64,000 nt of DNA from assembly GCA_026874595.1 (NCBI GenBank), contig CM049313.1, forward strand, positions 27,340,008 through 27,404,007. The letters run 5' to 3'. This DNA is from Sipunculus nudus. Taxonomy: Eukaryota > Annelida > Sipuncula > Golfingiida > Sipunculidae. The notes beneath the pieces were generated by a model. That model did no database searches and was not told the origin of the DNA. It saw only the letters and a program-made list of their open reading frames with translations. The position numbers and the translations under genes were made by a program. Shown piece by piece: positions 1-9,237 of this stretch. Positions within the stretch are counted from its first letter, which is position 1. Each line of letters begins with the position of its first letter.

Positions 1-494
1 GCTACATCCTGCATCTGTGTGGACAATTTAATCAAGTTGAACGGAGACTGGGTAAGAGATGATTGTCTGTCTAAATGGGATATGATAGAGAATACATCCT
101 GTGTATGGTTTGTTTGTGTGGGTGTCCCAGTTTATGAACCATAACAGATCCTTGTCATAAGCCCCCGGTGGTTTGTTTGTATAGATAAAGGTCAGGAAGT
201 ACTTGCATTGTTTGAAATAGCTGCCCGTTACATACAGCATTTATTGATAACATCCTGGGGTACATTTTGTTTATATTGGTGTCCCAGTTTATGAACCATA
301 ACACATCCTTGTCATAAGCCCCCGGTGGTTTGTTTGTATAGATAAAGGTCAGGAAGTACTTGCATTGTTTGAAATAGCTACCCGTTACATACACAGGTTA
401 TGTCCGGTTATCAGTGTTAAGAACAATTTCAGTTGTGTCACTGGCAACGGAGCATATCAGATGTGTGTGAGCGTGCGGGCATAATTGTAAAACA
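1..494. repeat. Left edge: imperfect tandem duplication of about 157 bp
   Basis: A unit starting ACATCCTG at 94 is repeated at 250. The shared core beginning GGTGTCCCAGTTTATG recurs at 121 and 279 and runs to the GTTACATACA motif near 228-238 and 384-392. A further short match to the unit start lies at 4. The short minus-strand open frames here simply reflect the duplicated sequence, and I recognise no protein in them. The segment lies upstream of the first gene of the Polinton-like element. It is probably internal 5' non-coding DNA, because no inverted repeat matching the right side (23.3-24.1 kb) is visible. Confidence 0.6.
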
Positions 495-1646
495 ATGAGG
501 GGAAGTGGCACCTACAGAAAGAAATACGGTTTCTGTGAGAAATGTGGAGTAACCTTCACAGAAACCTACTCGAAACGAAAACATGAGTGCGAGTTGACCA
601 CCCCTAACAGAAGACACTGTTGTGGAGTTATCATGCGCGGTCCGGATGTAACAACGGACCCCTTGACCATTAGGAAGGTGTCGCATAAGATGATTAAATG
701 TCACTGTTGTGAAACGCGGATACAATATGCCTTCTACAGACAACATTTGATGAGACAGCATGAAATGTCTAGTTCCTCGTTACAATTCGGAGCGTGTTTA
801 GTCATGAACACTCGTGCACTTCAACATTTTAAGAACAACAAATGTCATATGTGTGCGACAGCGGCATTCCAGAAAAAAGAATATCTGGTACATCATTGGG
901 TGCAAGCCCATAGGGTACCCCACCCCTTGATCAAAAGACTGCAAACGGAAGGGTATATCGGGGAAGAGGTGAATTTACAAGCTTGTGAACTTTGTGATAA
1001 ACATATACGCAGAATTTGGTTCGAAAGCCAACACGCGCCTGAACCAAAGCCGGTCACCAAAGGTGGGGGTAAAAGAAAAAATCCTCCCTCACAGGAAACC
1101 AATAAACAAAACAAATACCAGAAAACGTCACATCAACTCAAAATTGAGGACTTTGGGTTAGTGAAACCGGACAAAACAGATTTTACCTGTCATACATGCA
1201 ACAGGAGTTTTGCTCGTAAAGTAGAAGGATATGTGCACACGTATTCGCATATGGGACTGCACCAATTAGAAGAATTTGTGGAGCAACATAAAAGGTCAAT
1301 ATTCCGGAATCTCATAAACGAACAGTCACATTTACATTCTTACGCCAATGACGAATCCAGCCCGGAGTATTCTTTCAATTTTGGTCTGCAGGCTGACGAG
1401 GAGATGGACAGTGAAAAATTGGTGGAACAATTAAACTTTATTGTGGACAATTTGCCAAAAAAATTTAAAATTCAAGTAGGGGTGGGCAGGATCCTATTGA
1501 ACAAGAAAACGGGTGAGTACATGTTCTTCAATCCAGAACATAACACCCGTCTGTTACAAGACGGGGTAGGTCAGGAAATGCCATGTAAAGTAAATTCCCG
1601 CAAAGACATAACAAAAATAGCCGAACAGTTTTTAGCAAATGTTTGA
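495..1646 (+). CDS. Multi-zinc-finger protein, probable N-terminal module of the Polinton DNA polymerase
   Basis: The 383-residue product starts at a clear ATG (495). It has several Cys/His clusters: C14-x2-C17-x12-H30-x-C32, a CHCC...H...H cluster near residues 75-96, a CHMC...H...H finger near 117-140, a CELC pair near 170, and a CHTC...H...H finger near 235-258. A Lys-rich linker lies near residues 180-215. The C-terminal 60 residues (FNPEHNTRLL region) resemble the segment that in other Polinton elements precedes the polymerase in the same open frame. The next frame, shifted by one base, opens at 1643 with its first ATG at 1652. Either the two are separate overlapping genes, or a single-base shift or programmed frameshift near 1640 splits one polymerase polyprotein. 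A role in DNA binding is inferred from the fingers. Confidence 0.75.
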   Translation: MRGSGTYRKKYGFCEKCGVTFTETYSKRKHECELTTPNRRHCCGVIMRGPDVTTDPLTIRKVSHKMIKCHCCETRIQYAFYRQHLMRQHEMSSSSLQFGACLVMNTRALQHFKNNKCHMCATAAFQKKEYLVHHWVQAHRVPHPLIKRLQTEGYIGEEVNLQACELCDKHIRRIWFESQHAPEPKPVTKGGGKRKNPPSQETNKQNKYQKTSHQLKIEDFGLVKPDKTDFTCHTCNRSFARKVEGYVHTYSHMGLHQLEEFVEQHKRSIFRNLINEQSHLHSYANDESSPEYSFNFGLQADEEMDSEKLVEQLNFIVDNLPKKFKIQVGVGRILLNKKTGEYMFFNPEHNTRLLQDGVGQEMPCKVNSRKDITKIAEQFLANV

Positions 1647-1651
1647 AATTC

Positions 1652-4600
1652 ATGTTAGAAAGAGACCGACCTGACACGGACTGGATTTTAGTGTGCCCGA
1701 CCAACGTAAGGTATTATGTAGCCCTGACCGAACACACTATGGGGCATTGGACGAACCCGCAACTTCCTGCACACATCAAACAGAGTAAAAGTGTAAAGTC
1801 ATTCCTGCTAGACTACCAAAAATACAAAGACCATCTCTGTTTCTTCCGTTGTTTGACATATCACAGAAACAGTTGCCCAAAAAACAAAAAAGATTTTACA
1901 AAATCTGCCCGCCAACTGGCCCTCTGGTGGATTAACAGGGATGTAGGGGTCAAAGGTGATCATTTGATGGTCCGACCCGTCACCCAGAAAATCCCTGATT
2001 GTCGCCCAGATTGGTCTGGAACTCAAAAGAAAGAATCCCTAATAGATTTTCCGGGGGTTGAGATGGAAGAAATGTTAGAGCTGGAGAGGTTTTTTGGGAT
2101 CAATATTAACATCTACACCAAAATCCTCCTTATGCCTACTGAAAACTCTGACGAACAGGTTAAAAAAAAGAAAAAACACCTCGAACCTGAGGAAAAAGTC
2201 GTACACGTTTACAAAACGTGTGACGAATTCTCGCAGACGATGTATTTAGATTTGACCTGTCCAGAACCCACACAATCTAATGTGATGATGGACGGGGATG
2301 TGCGGATGACCTCTGGTCATTTGTCCTACATAAAAAATTTTGGGTTGTATTCCGGGACATATCACTGCATACAGTGCGGTAGAGATTTTAAAAGAGCTGA
2401 TTACCTGCATAAGCATGAAAAAATATGTGACGGGGGAATGTTCCCGAAAAATTCGTTCGTCGGGGGTCAGTATGTCCAGCCCATGAACATGTTCGATGAA
2501 CTAGCCAGCCTTGGGGTCAAAGTACCTAAAACCAAAAGGTTTTATAAACCTTTTGTCGTTTTTGACTTTGAATCGATCTTGCTCAAGGAAACTGACATTC
2601 CGTCCACCGACCGCACGGAAATCTTGTCCAAACATATCCCCGTTTCTGTTGCCGTTTCGTCCAACATCAACCGACAACAGACGAAATTTTTTTGTGACGA
2701 TGACCCCACGCAGCTGATCAAAAACATGTTGAGATATATCATTAAACTTTTTAAAATCAATCAGCTATACCAAATGGTTCACTTTGCTGATGAAATCAAT
2801 ACACTGGTGGATATTAACGCTAACTTGAAAGCAGAAATGCAAAAACAAAAAGAACAGCGGTGGAAAAACTGGGACGAAGATATGATGAAACATTTCGAAA
2901 AAGTCATCTGTCATTTTTCAAATTACATGTTTCCACTTCCTATTGTGGGGTTTAACTCTTCTAAATATGACCTGAATCTAATTAAGCCTTACCTCGTGGA
3001 CAAAATGAATAAATTGAACGATATGTATTTTGAGAACCCCTTGTTTGACCTGCTGTTTGACGAACAACCAGAACTGACAATCGACGAAAACGGGGAATTT
3101 GAACAAGACGTGGACGACATGTTACATGGGATGCCACAACCACAAAAAAGAGACAAGGACGAAGACGGGAACGAATTGAAACGGGACTTTGAAAGACAGC
3201 CTTTGTGCGTCATTAAGCAGGGGTCGGGGATTACAATGTTAGTGTTATGCAGCATGTTGAGTTTTGTGGATATTCACAAATTCTGTGCTCCCGCCACAAG
3301 CCTCGACATGTTCATGAAATCCGAAAAAGTCGCCTTGGAGAAATTCTTTTTCCCATACAAGTGGTTTGACTTGTACGAAAAGCTCCATGCCACCTCCCTC
3401 CCTCCCCCAGAGGCGTTTTATTCAAGCATCAAAAACAAAAACACTTTGGGGAACACTGAGGAGGAAATTAAGAACAACTATCAGAAATGTTTGAATGTTT
3501 GGGTTGATAAAGAGATGAAAACATTCAAAGATTTCTTGAAATATTATAATGAGTTAGACGTAAAACCATTCGTGGAAGCGGTGGAAAAATGGATGACGCA
3601 TTATCACGAGGTGGACAAGATTGATTGTCTAAAAGCCGCTGTCAGTTTACCCGGATTGGCAAGACAACTGATGTTTCGGGAAGCGATCAAATCTAAAGGC
3701 TTCATGGGATTCAGTTTAAACACTGACAAAGAATCCCACATAGAAGCCATGCTGGAACGAAATTTGGTCGGGGGTCCGTCCATCATTTTTACGAGACTGG
3801 CCCTGAAAGGCGAAACAAAACTCAGGAGCGATACTGGGAAAACATGTGAAACAGTGTTGGGGTTTGATGCCAACTCCCTGTATCCCTATGCCATGACCTG
3901 TGATATACCGACGGGTTCACCAGTCTACTGGTCGTGTGAATCTCACCTGAACTCTGATGATAAACCCGAAGGTGGGGAATTAAAGGAACTACCTGACACG
4001 GGTGTCACAGGGGACATTGTAGGTAAAATGGAGGTTAGACATCAAAATGAAATCAGGCAAGAAGTCAATGAGCAGATCGCCTCTAACGAAAGGGTATTGG
4101 TCCCCCGTCATGCCCATTCGAGTTATTCCCGGTGGCAACGGGACGTGTTGTTGGAAATGTCAAAAACCAACCGAAACTTGCAACACGCCTTTAACACGGG
4201 GAAGGAGGCTAGGATCGGTCCTTTCCACGTTGACGCCATTGACCACGAAGACAGTCGGATCTATGAGCTCAACGGGTGTTATTTCCACGGGCATGACTGT
4301 GAAAAAAATAGTCAACGTGGGACACCTGAAGCTAGAGCTCAGTATGAGCGCCATTGCATGCGGTCAAAGATGCTCAAGGTGTATTCACCTTATCAGTTCA
4401 TAGAAATCTGGGAGTGTGAACGACCTAAATGGATTAATTACTTTGATTCAGTTCCTCCCGGGTACGGGTGGTACCAGAAACACAAGAAAGAAGTAGGTCT
4501 TACAGGCTCCCAGATTTTGGAACTAATAAAAGAAGGAAATTTTTTCGGATTGATAGAAGTGGCAGCACATGTGCCACCTGATAAATATGAACATTTTAAG

Positions 4601-6007
4601 GAGATGTCTCCATTTTTTATTACAACTGAATTTACATTAGCTGACGTCGGTGACCACATGCGTGACCACATCTTAACCAATAAGTTGGACCAAAATCCTA
4701 AGAAAACTCTGGTAGGGGCAATGAGCGTCCAGAAATTAGTAGTAAGTTCCACTTACCTACAATACCTGATGGAAAAAGGTATCCGAGTGACCACCGTCTT
4801 TCAAGCTGTCGAGTGGGTTCCTGGCAAACCTTTAAACAAATTCGTCCAGGACACCGTCAAACAGCGACGGGCAGCTTCCTTTGACCCTTCTCTCAAACCA
4901 AAAGCAAACAAATGCAAACTAACTATGAATTCGGCCTACGGGTCTTTTTTAATGAATAAGAGAAACCACAGGGATATTATGTTTTCGGGAGGAGAGCATG
5001 CCAAAGCCGTGCATAATCTGCCTAAATGGCGCCGGACCAGCAAGGTCGCAAATGACCTGTATGAAATGGAATGCGTCAAAGATGTTATTTCGTTTGACAT
5101 CCCAAAACAGATTGGATTTTTTATATTACAAACAGCAAAATTAAGAATGTTACAATTTTACTATGACTGCTTAGACCGTTTCCTGGACCGGACTGACTTT
5201 GAACTTCTTGAAATGGACACAGACTCTCTGTATTTTGCCACATCTTTCCCCCTGGACAAAGACTTCATCGACTTACTCCACCAGGACAAAATCAACATTG
5301 AAAAATGGAACTCCATCTTACAAACATGGCATCCCTGGCTGGACTGGGTTAAAGAACATGAACAGGTGCATTTTCACAGCATCATCTGGGGTCAGTGCTA
5401 TGATGATTGGGAGCCCGACTTCAATGTACACTTTTTTCCGAGACAGTGCTGTGAAAATCACTTTATGAACGATCAAAAAACACCTGGATTGTTCAAATTG
5501 GAACAGGTAGGGACAGGTATGGTGTGCCTCGCTTCCAAAACTTATGCCATGAGGCTTTTGGACCAAACGGAAAAAACTGCGATGAAAGGTATCAACAAAC
5601 ACCTGGTACGCGATGCCTTTGATAAAATGAAGTCCACTCTGGACACCACAGACTCACACCATGAGTACAATTTTGGTATAAAGAAACACAAGACCGACAT
5701 GGTCACGTACAAACAGAAAAAAAGAGCTTGTTCGTATGTTTATCATAAACGACAGGTATTGCCTGATGGAATTCACACCATACCCATCCCTACCACGTTT
5801 TCACCATACACCCCGAAACATGAAATAATACCGGAAGGGAAACAAATAAGATGGGAAAAGAAAATGAAAGAATTGAAAGAAAGACAAAAAGAAAATATAG
5901 ACAACGAATTTAGAAGGGAACTGGGATTGATAGGGGCAGAACAGCTGGATCCTGAAGGTGTGAGAGGGGGGATATCTACTGAATATTCTGATGGGTGTAT
6001 ATTATAA
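1652..6007 (+). CDS. polB: Protein-primed family B DNA polymerase (Polinton PolB)
   Basis: This protein of about 1,450 residues replicates the element's linear DNA by protein priming. The open frame begins at TTG 1643; the first ATG is 1652. Residue numbers here count from 1643. Exonuclease motifs visible are FDFES at about 308 (ExoI), a GFNSSKYDLNL segment near 440 (ExoII) and YNELD near 636 (ExoIII). Polymerase motifs are DANSLYP near 742 (motif A), MNSAYG near 1096 (motif B) and MDTDS near 1192 (motif C), so the catalytic aspartates are intact. Between motifs A and B lies an insert with YELNGCYFHGHDC (about 870-885), a Cys/His signature typical of Polinton and related viral PolB proteins and possibly nuclease-like. 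A C2H2-like finger sits near 243-264. The length is normal for Polintons. The last 50 codons are duplicated downstream (see 5862-6259). Confidence 0.95.
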   Translation: MLERDRPDTDWILVCPTNVRYYVALTEHTMGHWTNPQLPAHIKQSKSVKSFLLDYQKYKDHLCFFRCLTYHRNSCPKNKKDFTKSARQLALWWINRDVGVKGDHLMVRPVTQKIPDCRPDWSGTQKKESLIDFPGVEMEEMLELERFFGININIYTKILLMPTENSDEQVKKKKKHLEPEEKVVHVYKTCDEFSQTMYLDLTCPEPTQSNVMMDGDVRMTSGHLSYIKNFGLYSGTYHCIQCGRDFKRADYLHKHEKICDGGMFPKNSFVGGQYVQPMNMFDELASLGVKVPKTKRFYKPFVVFDFESILLKETDIPSTDRTEILSKHIPVSVAVSSNINRQQTKFFCDDDPTQLIKNMLRYIIKLFKINQLYQMVHFADEINTLVDINANLKAEMQKQKEQRWKNWDEDMMKHFEKVICHFSNYMFPLPIVGFNSSKYDLNLIKPYLVDKMNKLNDMYFENPLFDLLFDEQPELTIDENGEFEQDVDDMLHGMPQPQKRDKDEDGNELKRDFERQPLCVIKQGSGITMLVLCSMLSFVDIHKFCAPATSLDMFMKSEKVALEKFFFPYKWFDLYEKLHATSLPPPEAFYSSIKNKNTLGNTEEEIKNNYQKCLNVWVDKEMKTFKDFLKYYNELDVKPFVEAVEKWMTHYHEVDKIDCLKAAVSLPGLARQLMFREAIKSKGFMGFSLNTDKESHIEAMLERNLVGGPSIIFTRLALKGETKLRSDTGKTCETVLGFDANSLYPYAMTCDIPTGSPVYWSCESHLNSDDKPEGGELKELPDTGVTGDIVGKMEVRHQNEIRQEVNEQIASNERVLVPRHAHSSYSRWQRDVLLEMSKTNRNLQHAFNTGKEARIGPFHVDAIDHEDSRIYELNGCYFHGHDCEKNSQRGTPEARAQYERHCMRSKMLKVYSPYQFIEIWECERPKWINYFDSVPPGYGWYQKHKKEVGLTGSQILELIKEGNFFGLIEVAAHVPPDKYEHFKEMSPFFITTEFTLADVGDHMRDHILTNKLDQNPKKTLVGAMSVQKLVVSSTYLQYLMEKGIRVTTVFQAVEWVPGKPLNKFVQDTVKQRRAASFDPSLKPKANKCKLTMNSAYGSFLMNKRNHRDIMFSGGEHAKAVHNLPKWRRTSKVANDLYEMECVKDVISFDIPKQIGFFILQTAKLRMLQFYYDCLDRFLDRTDFELLEMDTDSLYFATSFPLDKDFIDLLHQDKINIEKWNSILQTWHPWLDWVKEHEQVHFHSIIWGQCYDDWEPDFNVHFFPRQCCENHFMNDQKTPGLFKLEQVGTGMVCLASKTYAMRLLDQTEKTAMKGINKHLVRDAFDKMKSTLDTTDSHHEYNFGIKKHKTDMVTYKQKKRACSYVYHKRQVLPDGIHTIPIPTTFSPYTPKHEIIPEGKQIRWEKKMKELKERQKENIDNEFRRELGLIGAEQLDPEGVRGGISTEYSDGCIL

Positions 6008-6259
6008 TATGATCATGTATGTTGATATTTTACTTTATTTTCATACTGTATTGTATATAAAATGAAAGAATTGAAAGAAAAACAAAAAGAAAAATATAGA
6101 CAACGAAATTAGAAGGGAACTGGGATTGGTGGGGGCAGAACAGCTGGATCCTGAAGGTGTGAGAGGGGGGATATCTACTGAATATTCTGATGGGTGTATA
6201 TTATAATATGATCATGTATGTTGATATTTTACTTTATTTTCATACTGTTTTGTATATAA
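5862..6259 (+). repeat. 199-bp tandem duplication of the polB 3' end plus following TATA region
   Basis: The sequence from 5862 to about 6060 is repeated from 6061 to 6259 with few changes. The marker CAGCTGGATCCTGAAGG lies at 5942 and again at 6141. The second copy has a one-base insertion in an A run and is out of frame, so only the first copy encodes polymerase. Each unit ends in GTATATAAAA, so the duplication also doubled the likely core promoter of the ATPase gene. Confidence 0.9.
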
Positions 6260-6260
6260 A
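6253..6260 (+). promoter_or_regulatory. TATA box for the packaging ATPase gene (second copy at 6054-6061)
   Basis: TATATAAA lies 64 bases before the ATPase ATG at 6324, a plausible distance for a core promoter with a short leader. An identical motif at 6054-6061 is the copy in the first unit of the 199-bp duplication. Confidence 0.5.
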
Positions 6261-6323
6261 ATCAAATCATGTTTAAATTAAAGCATTATTCATTTGAAAT
6301 TTGACTTGATATCTTCTTGCAAC

Positions 6324-7073
6324 ATGGATGAGTTGGAGAAGCTAGATCCAGATAAAGTGGTGGAAATGGTGAAAAAATGTAAAGATAAAGAGTTGTTAGA
6401 TGTGTTTGTTGGACTGTTGAAAGATATGATACAAGATGGAAAGGAAGATAAGTTTAAGTTTAAACATCCCTTTAACATGATTGTTGCAGGTCCTTCCCAG
6501 TCCGGTAAGAGTGTAGCTGTGTATGAGATACTAAAAAATAAAATGATTGAACCCCCTCCCGAAAAAGTGGTAATTGTGTACCAACAACAGCAAGATTTGT
6601 ATGGTAAAATGAAAGATGAAAACTTAGCTCATGTCTTTATTAAAGGTATGAATGAAGACAAAATTATAAAAGAGGTAAACAAAATCCAAAGGGTACTGGT
6701 GATTTTTGATGATATGCAAACTTCGGTACAGAAAAACAACACTATCAGTAACTTTTTTATTCACGGTACTCACCACATGAACTGCAGTGTCATTTTCATT
6801 TGTCAGAACTTATTTTTTAAAGGACCTACTGCTACTGATATAGCTCGAAATGCTCATTACAGGATACTATTCAATTCCCCTACTGATTACCAACAGATCA
6901 TGTTGTTGGGTATGAGAATGAGAAAGAAAAAATTGTTTGAAAAGGCTCTGAAAATGATTCAGGGCAAACCTCACTCGTGTTTCATAGTGGACACCACCAC
7001 GCATTCCGATGGGGGTATCAGGTTTGGCATTCCCCCTCACACTGTTATATTTGATGATGAAGAAAGTAAATAA
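6324..7073 (+). CDS. A32/FtsK-HerA-type genome packaging ATPase
   Basis: The 249-residue product is counted from ATG 6324; the frame extends upstream only through a TTG at 6294. It carries Walker A GPSQSGKS at residues 56-63, preceded by a beta strand (MIVAG), and Walker B VLVIFDD with its acidic pair at 129-130. A conserved SNFFIHGTHHMNCSVIFICQNLF stretch follows, which is the sensor region of this family (given here only as positions 147-169). These features identify the ATPase that pumps DNA into the capsid in Polintons, adintoviruses and relatives. The frame is intact. It follows the polymerase directly and is preceded by a TATA box. Confidence 0.93.
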   Translation: MDELEKLDPDKVVEMVKKCKDKELLDVFVGLLKDMIQDGKEDKFKFKHPFNMIVAGPSQSGKSVAVYEILKNKMIEPPPEKVVIVYQQQQDLYGKMKDENLAHVFIKGMNEDKIIKEVNKIQRVLVIFDDMQTSVQKNNTISNFFIHGTHHMNCSVIFICQNLFFKGPTATDIARNAHYRILFNSPTDYQQIMLLGMRMRKKKLFEKALKMIQGKPHSCFIVDTTTHSDGGIRFGIPPHTVIFDDEESK

Positions 7074-7129
7074 ACTAATCCCGTCTAAAATAAGTTCAAC
7101 TGTTTAAAAAGCACAAGGCATGATGAGAA

Positions 7130-7549
7130 ATGGCTAGCTTTGAAAAAGCAGGTAAAGCTTATCTGCCTTATCTACAGCAATTGGAAAACCCGAGTAAAGG
7201 TAAAGCAAGGAATCTATTGAAAAAACATTCTAAGGTGTCTCAGTTCATAGGAGACGTAGCACAACAGATCGTCAAAGGGAACTTTGACCTTCACAGGTCA
7301 GCTTACCAAGGACTGAGAAAACGAAAGAGCTTGCTAAAACAAATTGCTAGCAGCAGGTCTAGAGCTAAAAGGGGTAAATACATACAGAAATTTGGGGGTT
7401 CTCTGGGTAAACAGATCACTAAGCTCATAATCAGTGCCTTGAATTGTCCGGTTGTGGATCATAAGAAGGAAGGTGTGTCAGGTAAAAATGAGCAAGAAAG
7501 TGGTATTGGGGGGACACCTGCTGGAGAAGCCGGGGCTAGTGCTGAATAA
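7130..7549 (+). CDS. Small basic Polinton protein (core/minor virion type)
   Basis: This is a 139-residue Lys/Arg-rich protein with an ATG start. It has a helical N-terminus with an NLLKKHSK motif, a segment IGDVAQQIVKGN, then LRKRKSLLKQIA, and KFGGSLGKQITKLIISAL before an acidic, Gly-rich tail. The pattern (LLKK helix, a 'VKGN' turn, a basic helix, then a GG-hydrophobic segment) matches a small conserved gene present in many invertebrate Polintons and adintoviruses whose function is not established. It overlaps the next frame by about 60 bases. A core or minor capsid role is inference. Confidence 0.7.
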   Translation: MASFEKAGKAYLPYLQQLENPSKGKARNLLKKHSKVSQFIGDVAQQIVKGNFDLHRSAYQGLRKRKSLLKQIASSRSRAKRGKYIQKFGGSLGKQITKLIISALNCPVVDHKKEGVSGKNEQESGIGGTPAGEAGASAE

Positions 7550-8153
7550 ACTTCAAGAAAGTCAGGCGCCAGCGGACCCTACTGTTAGAGCTATAAACAA
7601 AACTGATCTGGAAATCGGTCACCTTAAACAAAAACTCAACCGAAATCCTAATGACCCGTACCTGTCTGCGGCTCTGTTGAATCTAATGTCTGAAAACCAA
7701 CATCTGTACGACATATGGAAACACACCAACCCCACCCAAGCCCCGCCCGCCATAGCAAAAACTAGTAGTGTTGCTAGTGCGCCCCCTCCACCCCAAAATG
7801 TTCCTTTCCCCATCGTGCCAGTGCTCAGTTCCACTTCTGGTACTAGTGGTACATCTGAATCAGAGTACGAAACAACACCAACCACTACAGAGTCTCCTGC
7901 GGATGAACTTAATCGAAGGATAAAAAGACTTAATGATCGTATAAAAGATGCAACCGCGACACCAACCCATTCCACTCAAAGACCACACACTCGCACAATC
8001 ACGCAAATTAGGAAGGAAGCTGGAGTCCGTACTAATTTCGATCAATTGGGTGATGATGGAAAGAAAGTAGAAAGGCAAAAACCTATGATGAAACCTAAAC
8101 CTGATGCACCATCCGTATACAACATTGATATGGGTTCTATTGAAACGGATTGA
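7488..8153 (+). CDS. Uncharacterised Pro/Ser/Thr-rich protein between core protein and integrase
   Basis: Counted from ATG 7488 the product is 221 residues; the open frame continues upstream to 7452 without an ATG. The N-terminus (MSKKVVLGG) is followed by a short helical region (LEIGHLKQKLNRNPNDPYLSAALLNLM as two helices near 45-70), a low-complexity Pro/Ser/Thr linker (about 85-135) and a basic helix RRIKRLNDRI. The C-terminal part is rich in Lys and Pro. I do not recognise a defined domain. It overlaps both neighbours (62 bases upstream, and its TGA precedes the integrase ATG by two bases), so it is part of the rightward gene cluster. Confidence 0.65.
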   Translation: MSKKVVLGGHLLEKPGLVLNKLQESQAPADPTVRAINKTDLEIGHLKQKLNRNPNDPYLSAALLNLMSENQHLYDIWKHTNPTQAPPAIAKTSSVASAPPPPQNVPFPIVPVLSSTSGTSGTSESEYETTPTTTESPADELNRRIKRLNDRIKDATATPTHSTQRPHTRTITQIRKEAGVRTNFDQLGDDGKKVERQKPMMKPKPDAPSVYNIDMGSIETD

Positions 8154-8155
8154 AG

Positions 8156-9237
8156 ATGAATACCAGAGAAAAGGATGAACCTAAGAAACTGGATGCACGT
8201 AGAGCTATACTCTACGATACTAACCTTCACCCCGACACAGCTTTTGGGGGTAATAAAAAACTTATTTTAAAAAAACTGGCACAGACATTTGAAGGGGATA
8301 CTAAAACTCGAATGAAAAAAGCCACCCGTTTTCTATTGGATGAAGAGGCGCATACACTGTTGGTCCCAGCCCCACATAAACAAGGTAAATTCAAACGTAT
8401 GAAAACTGTGGTGAGCGGGGTGGATCATCAATGGCAGGCTGACTTGGCGGACATGAGTCGTAATCCCATCATCATCAAAGACAACAAACCTTACAGGATG
8501 ATACTGACAGTAATTGACGTCATGTCCAGGTACGCATTCGCCAGACCTATAAAAAAGAAGGAAGGGACAGAAGTGGCAGCAGCTTTAGAGGACATTTTTA
8601 AGAAATCTGGACGACACCCAAAGTATTACTTGCAAACAGATAAAGGGAAAGAGTTCCTGAACAAACACGTGAGGGACCTGGCGAAAAAAAATATAAATTT
8701 CAGCTGTTTCAGTCTAAAGAAGACGAGATCAAAGCTGCACTAGTTGAAAGGTTTAACCGAACTTTAAAAGAGATGTTGTGGAGGTTTTTTACTGTCAGGA
8801 ACACTAGGAAATGGATAGACATTCTACCCAACCTGGTGCATGCTTACAACCACAAATTCCACAGGTCCATCAAAATGACCCCTGCTAAAGTGATGACCGA
8901 CGTCCCGAAATATGAGACGTTCCTATGGGAACGACTGTACCCACCCCACTCTAAATCTGAAAGAGCTAGAAACGCGCGAGATTTGGAGTACTTAAAAGTA
9001 GGTGATCATGTACTGATATCCACTTTGAAATCAACTTTCGCCAAGGGCGTGTCACCTCGCTGGCAAAGGCGTGTGTATAAAATAGTATATCAAGATATTA
9101 AAACTCCGCGTGTGGTATACACCCTAGCGGACGCTGAGGACGAAGAATTGTTAGAGGGACAGTGGGTAAGACAGCAACTCCAAAAAGTTAACACCCCATT
9201 TGAACACACTGACGATGACAATGACAGTGGCGCCTAA
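8156..9237 (+). pseudogene. int: Retroviral-type (rve) integrase, frameshifted
   Basis: This is the Polinton integrase, which would insert the element with a target duplication. The first open part (8156-8743) has a Lys-rich N-terminal region, then the RNase H-fold core with HQWQADLADM (first Asp, about residue 98) and LQTDKGKEF (second Asp, about 163). The frame shifts by one base near 8695-8712. The continuation in another frame carries the catalytic Glu within ALVERFNRT (about 8738-8765). ATG 8773 opens the visible second part (to 9237), which includes HAYNHKFHRSIKMTPA and a C-terminal SH3/chromo-like module with YLKVGDHVLIS and PRWQRRVYKI. No residue of the triad is lost, so one indel (or an assembly error) is the only visible defect. 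A single reading frame is inferred. Confidence 0.9.

Noticed and set aside
1808-2026. Minus-strand frame within the polymerase gene
   Set aside because: Shadow frame; the plus strand is clearly coding with PolB motifs.
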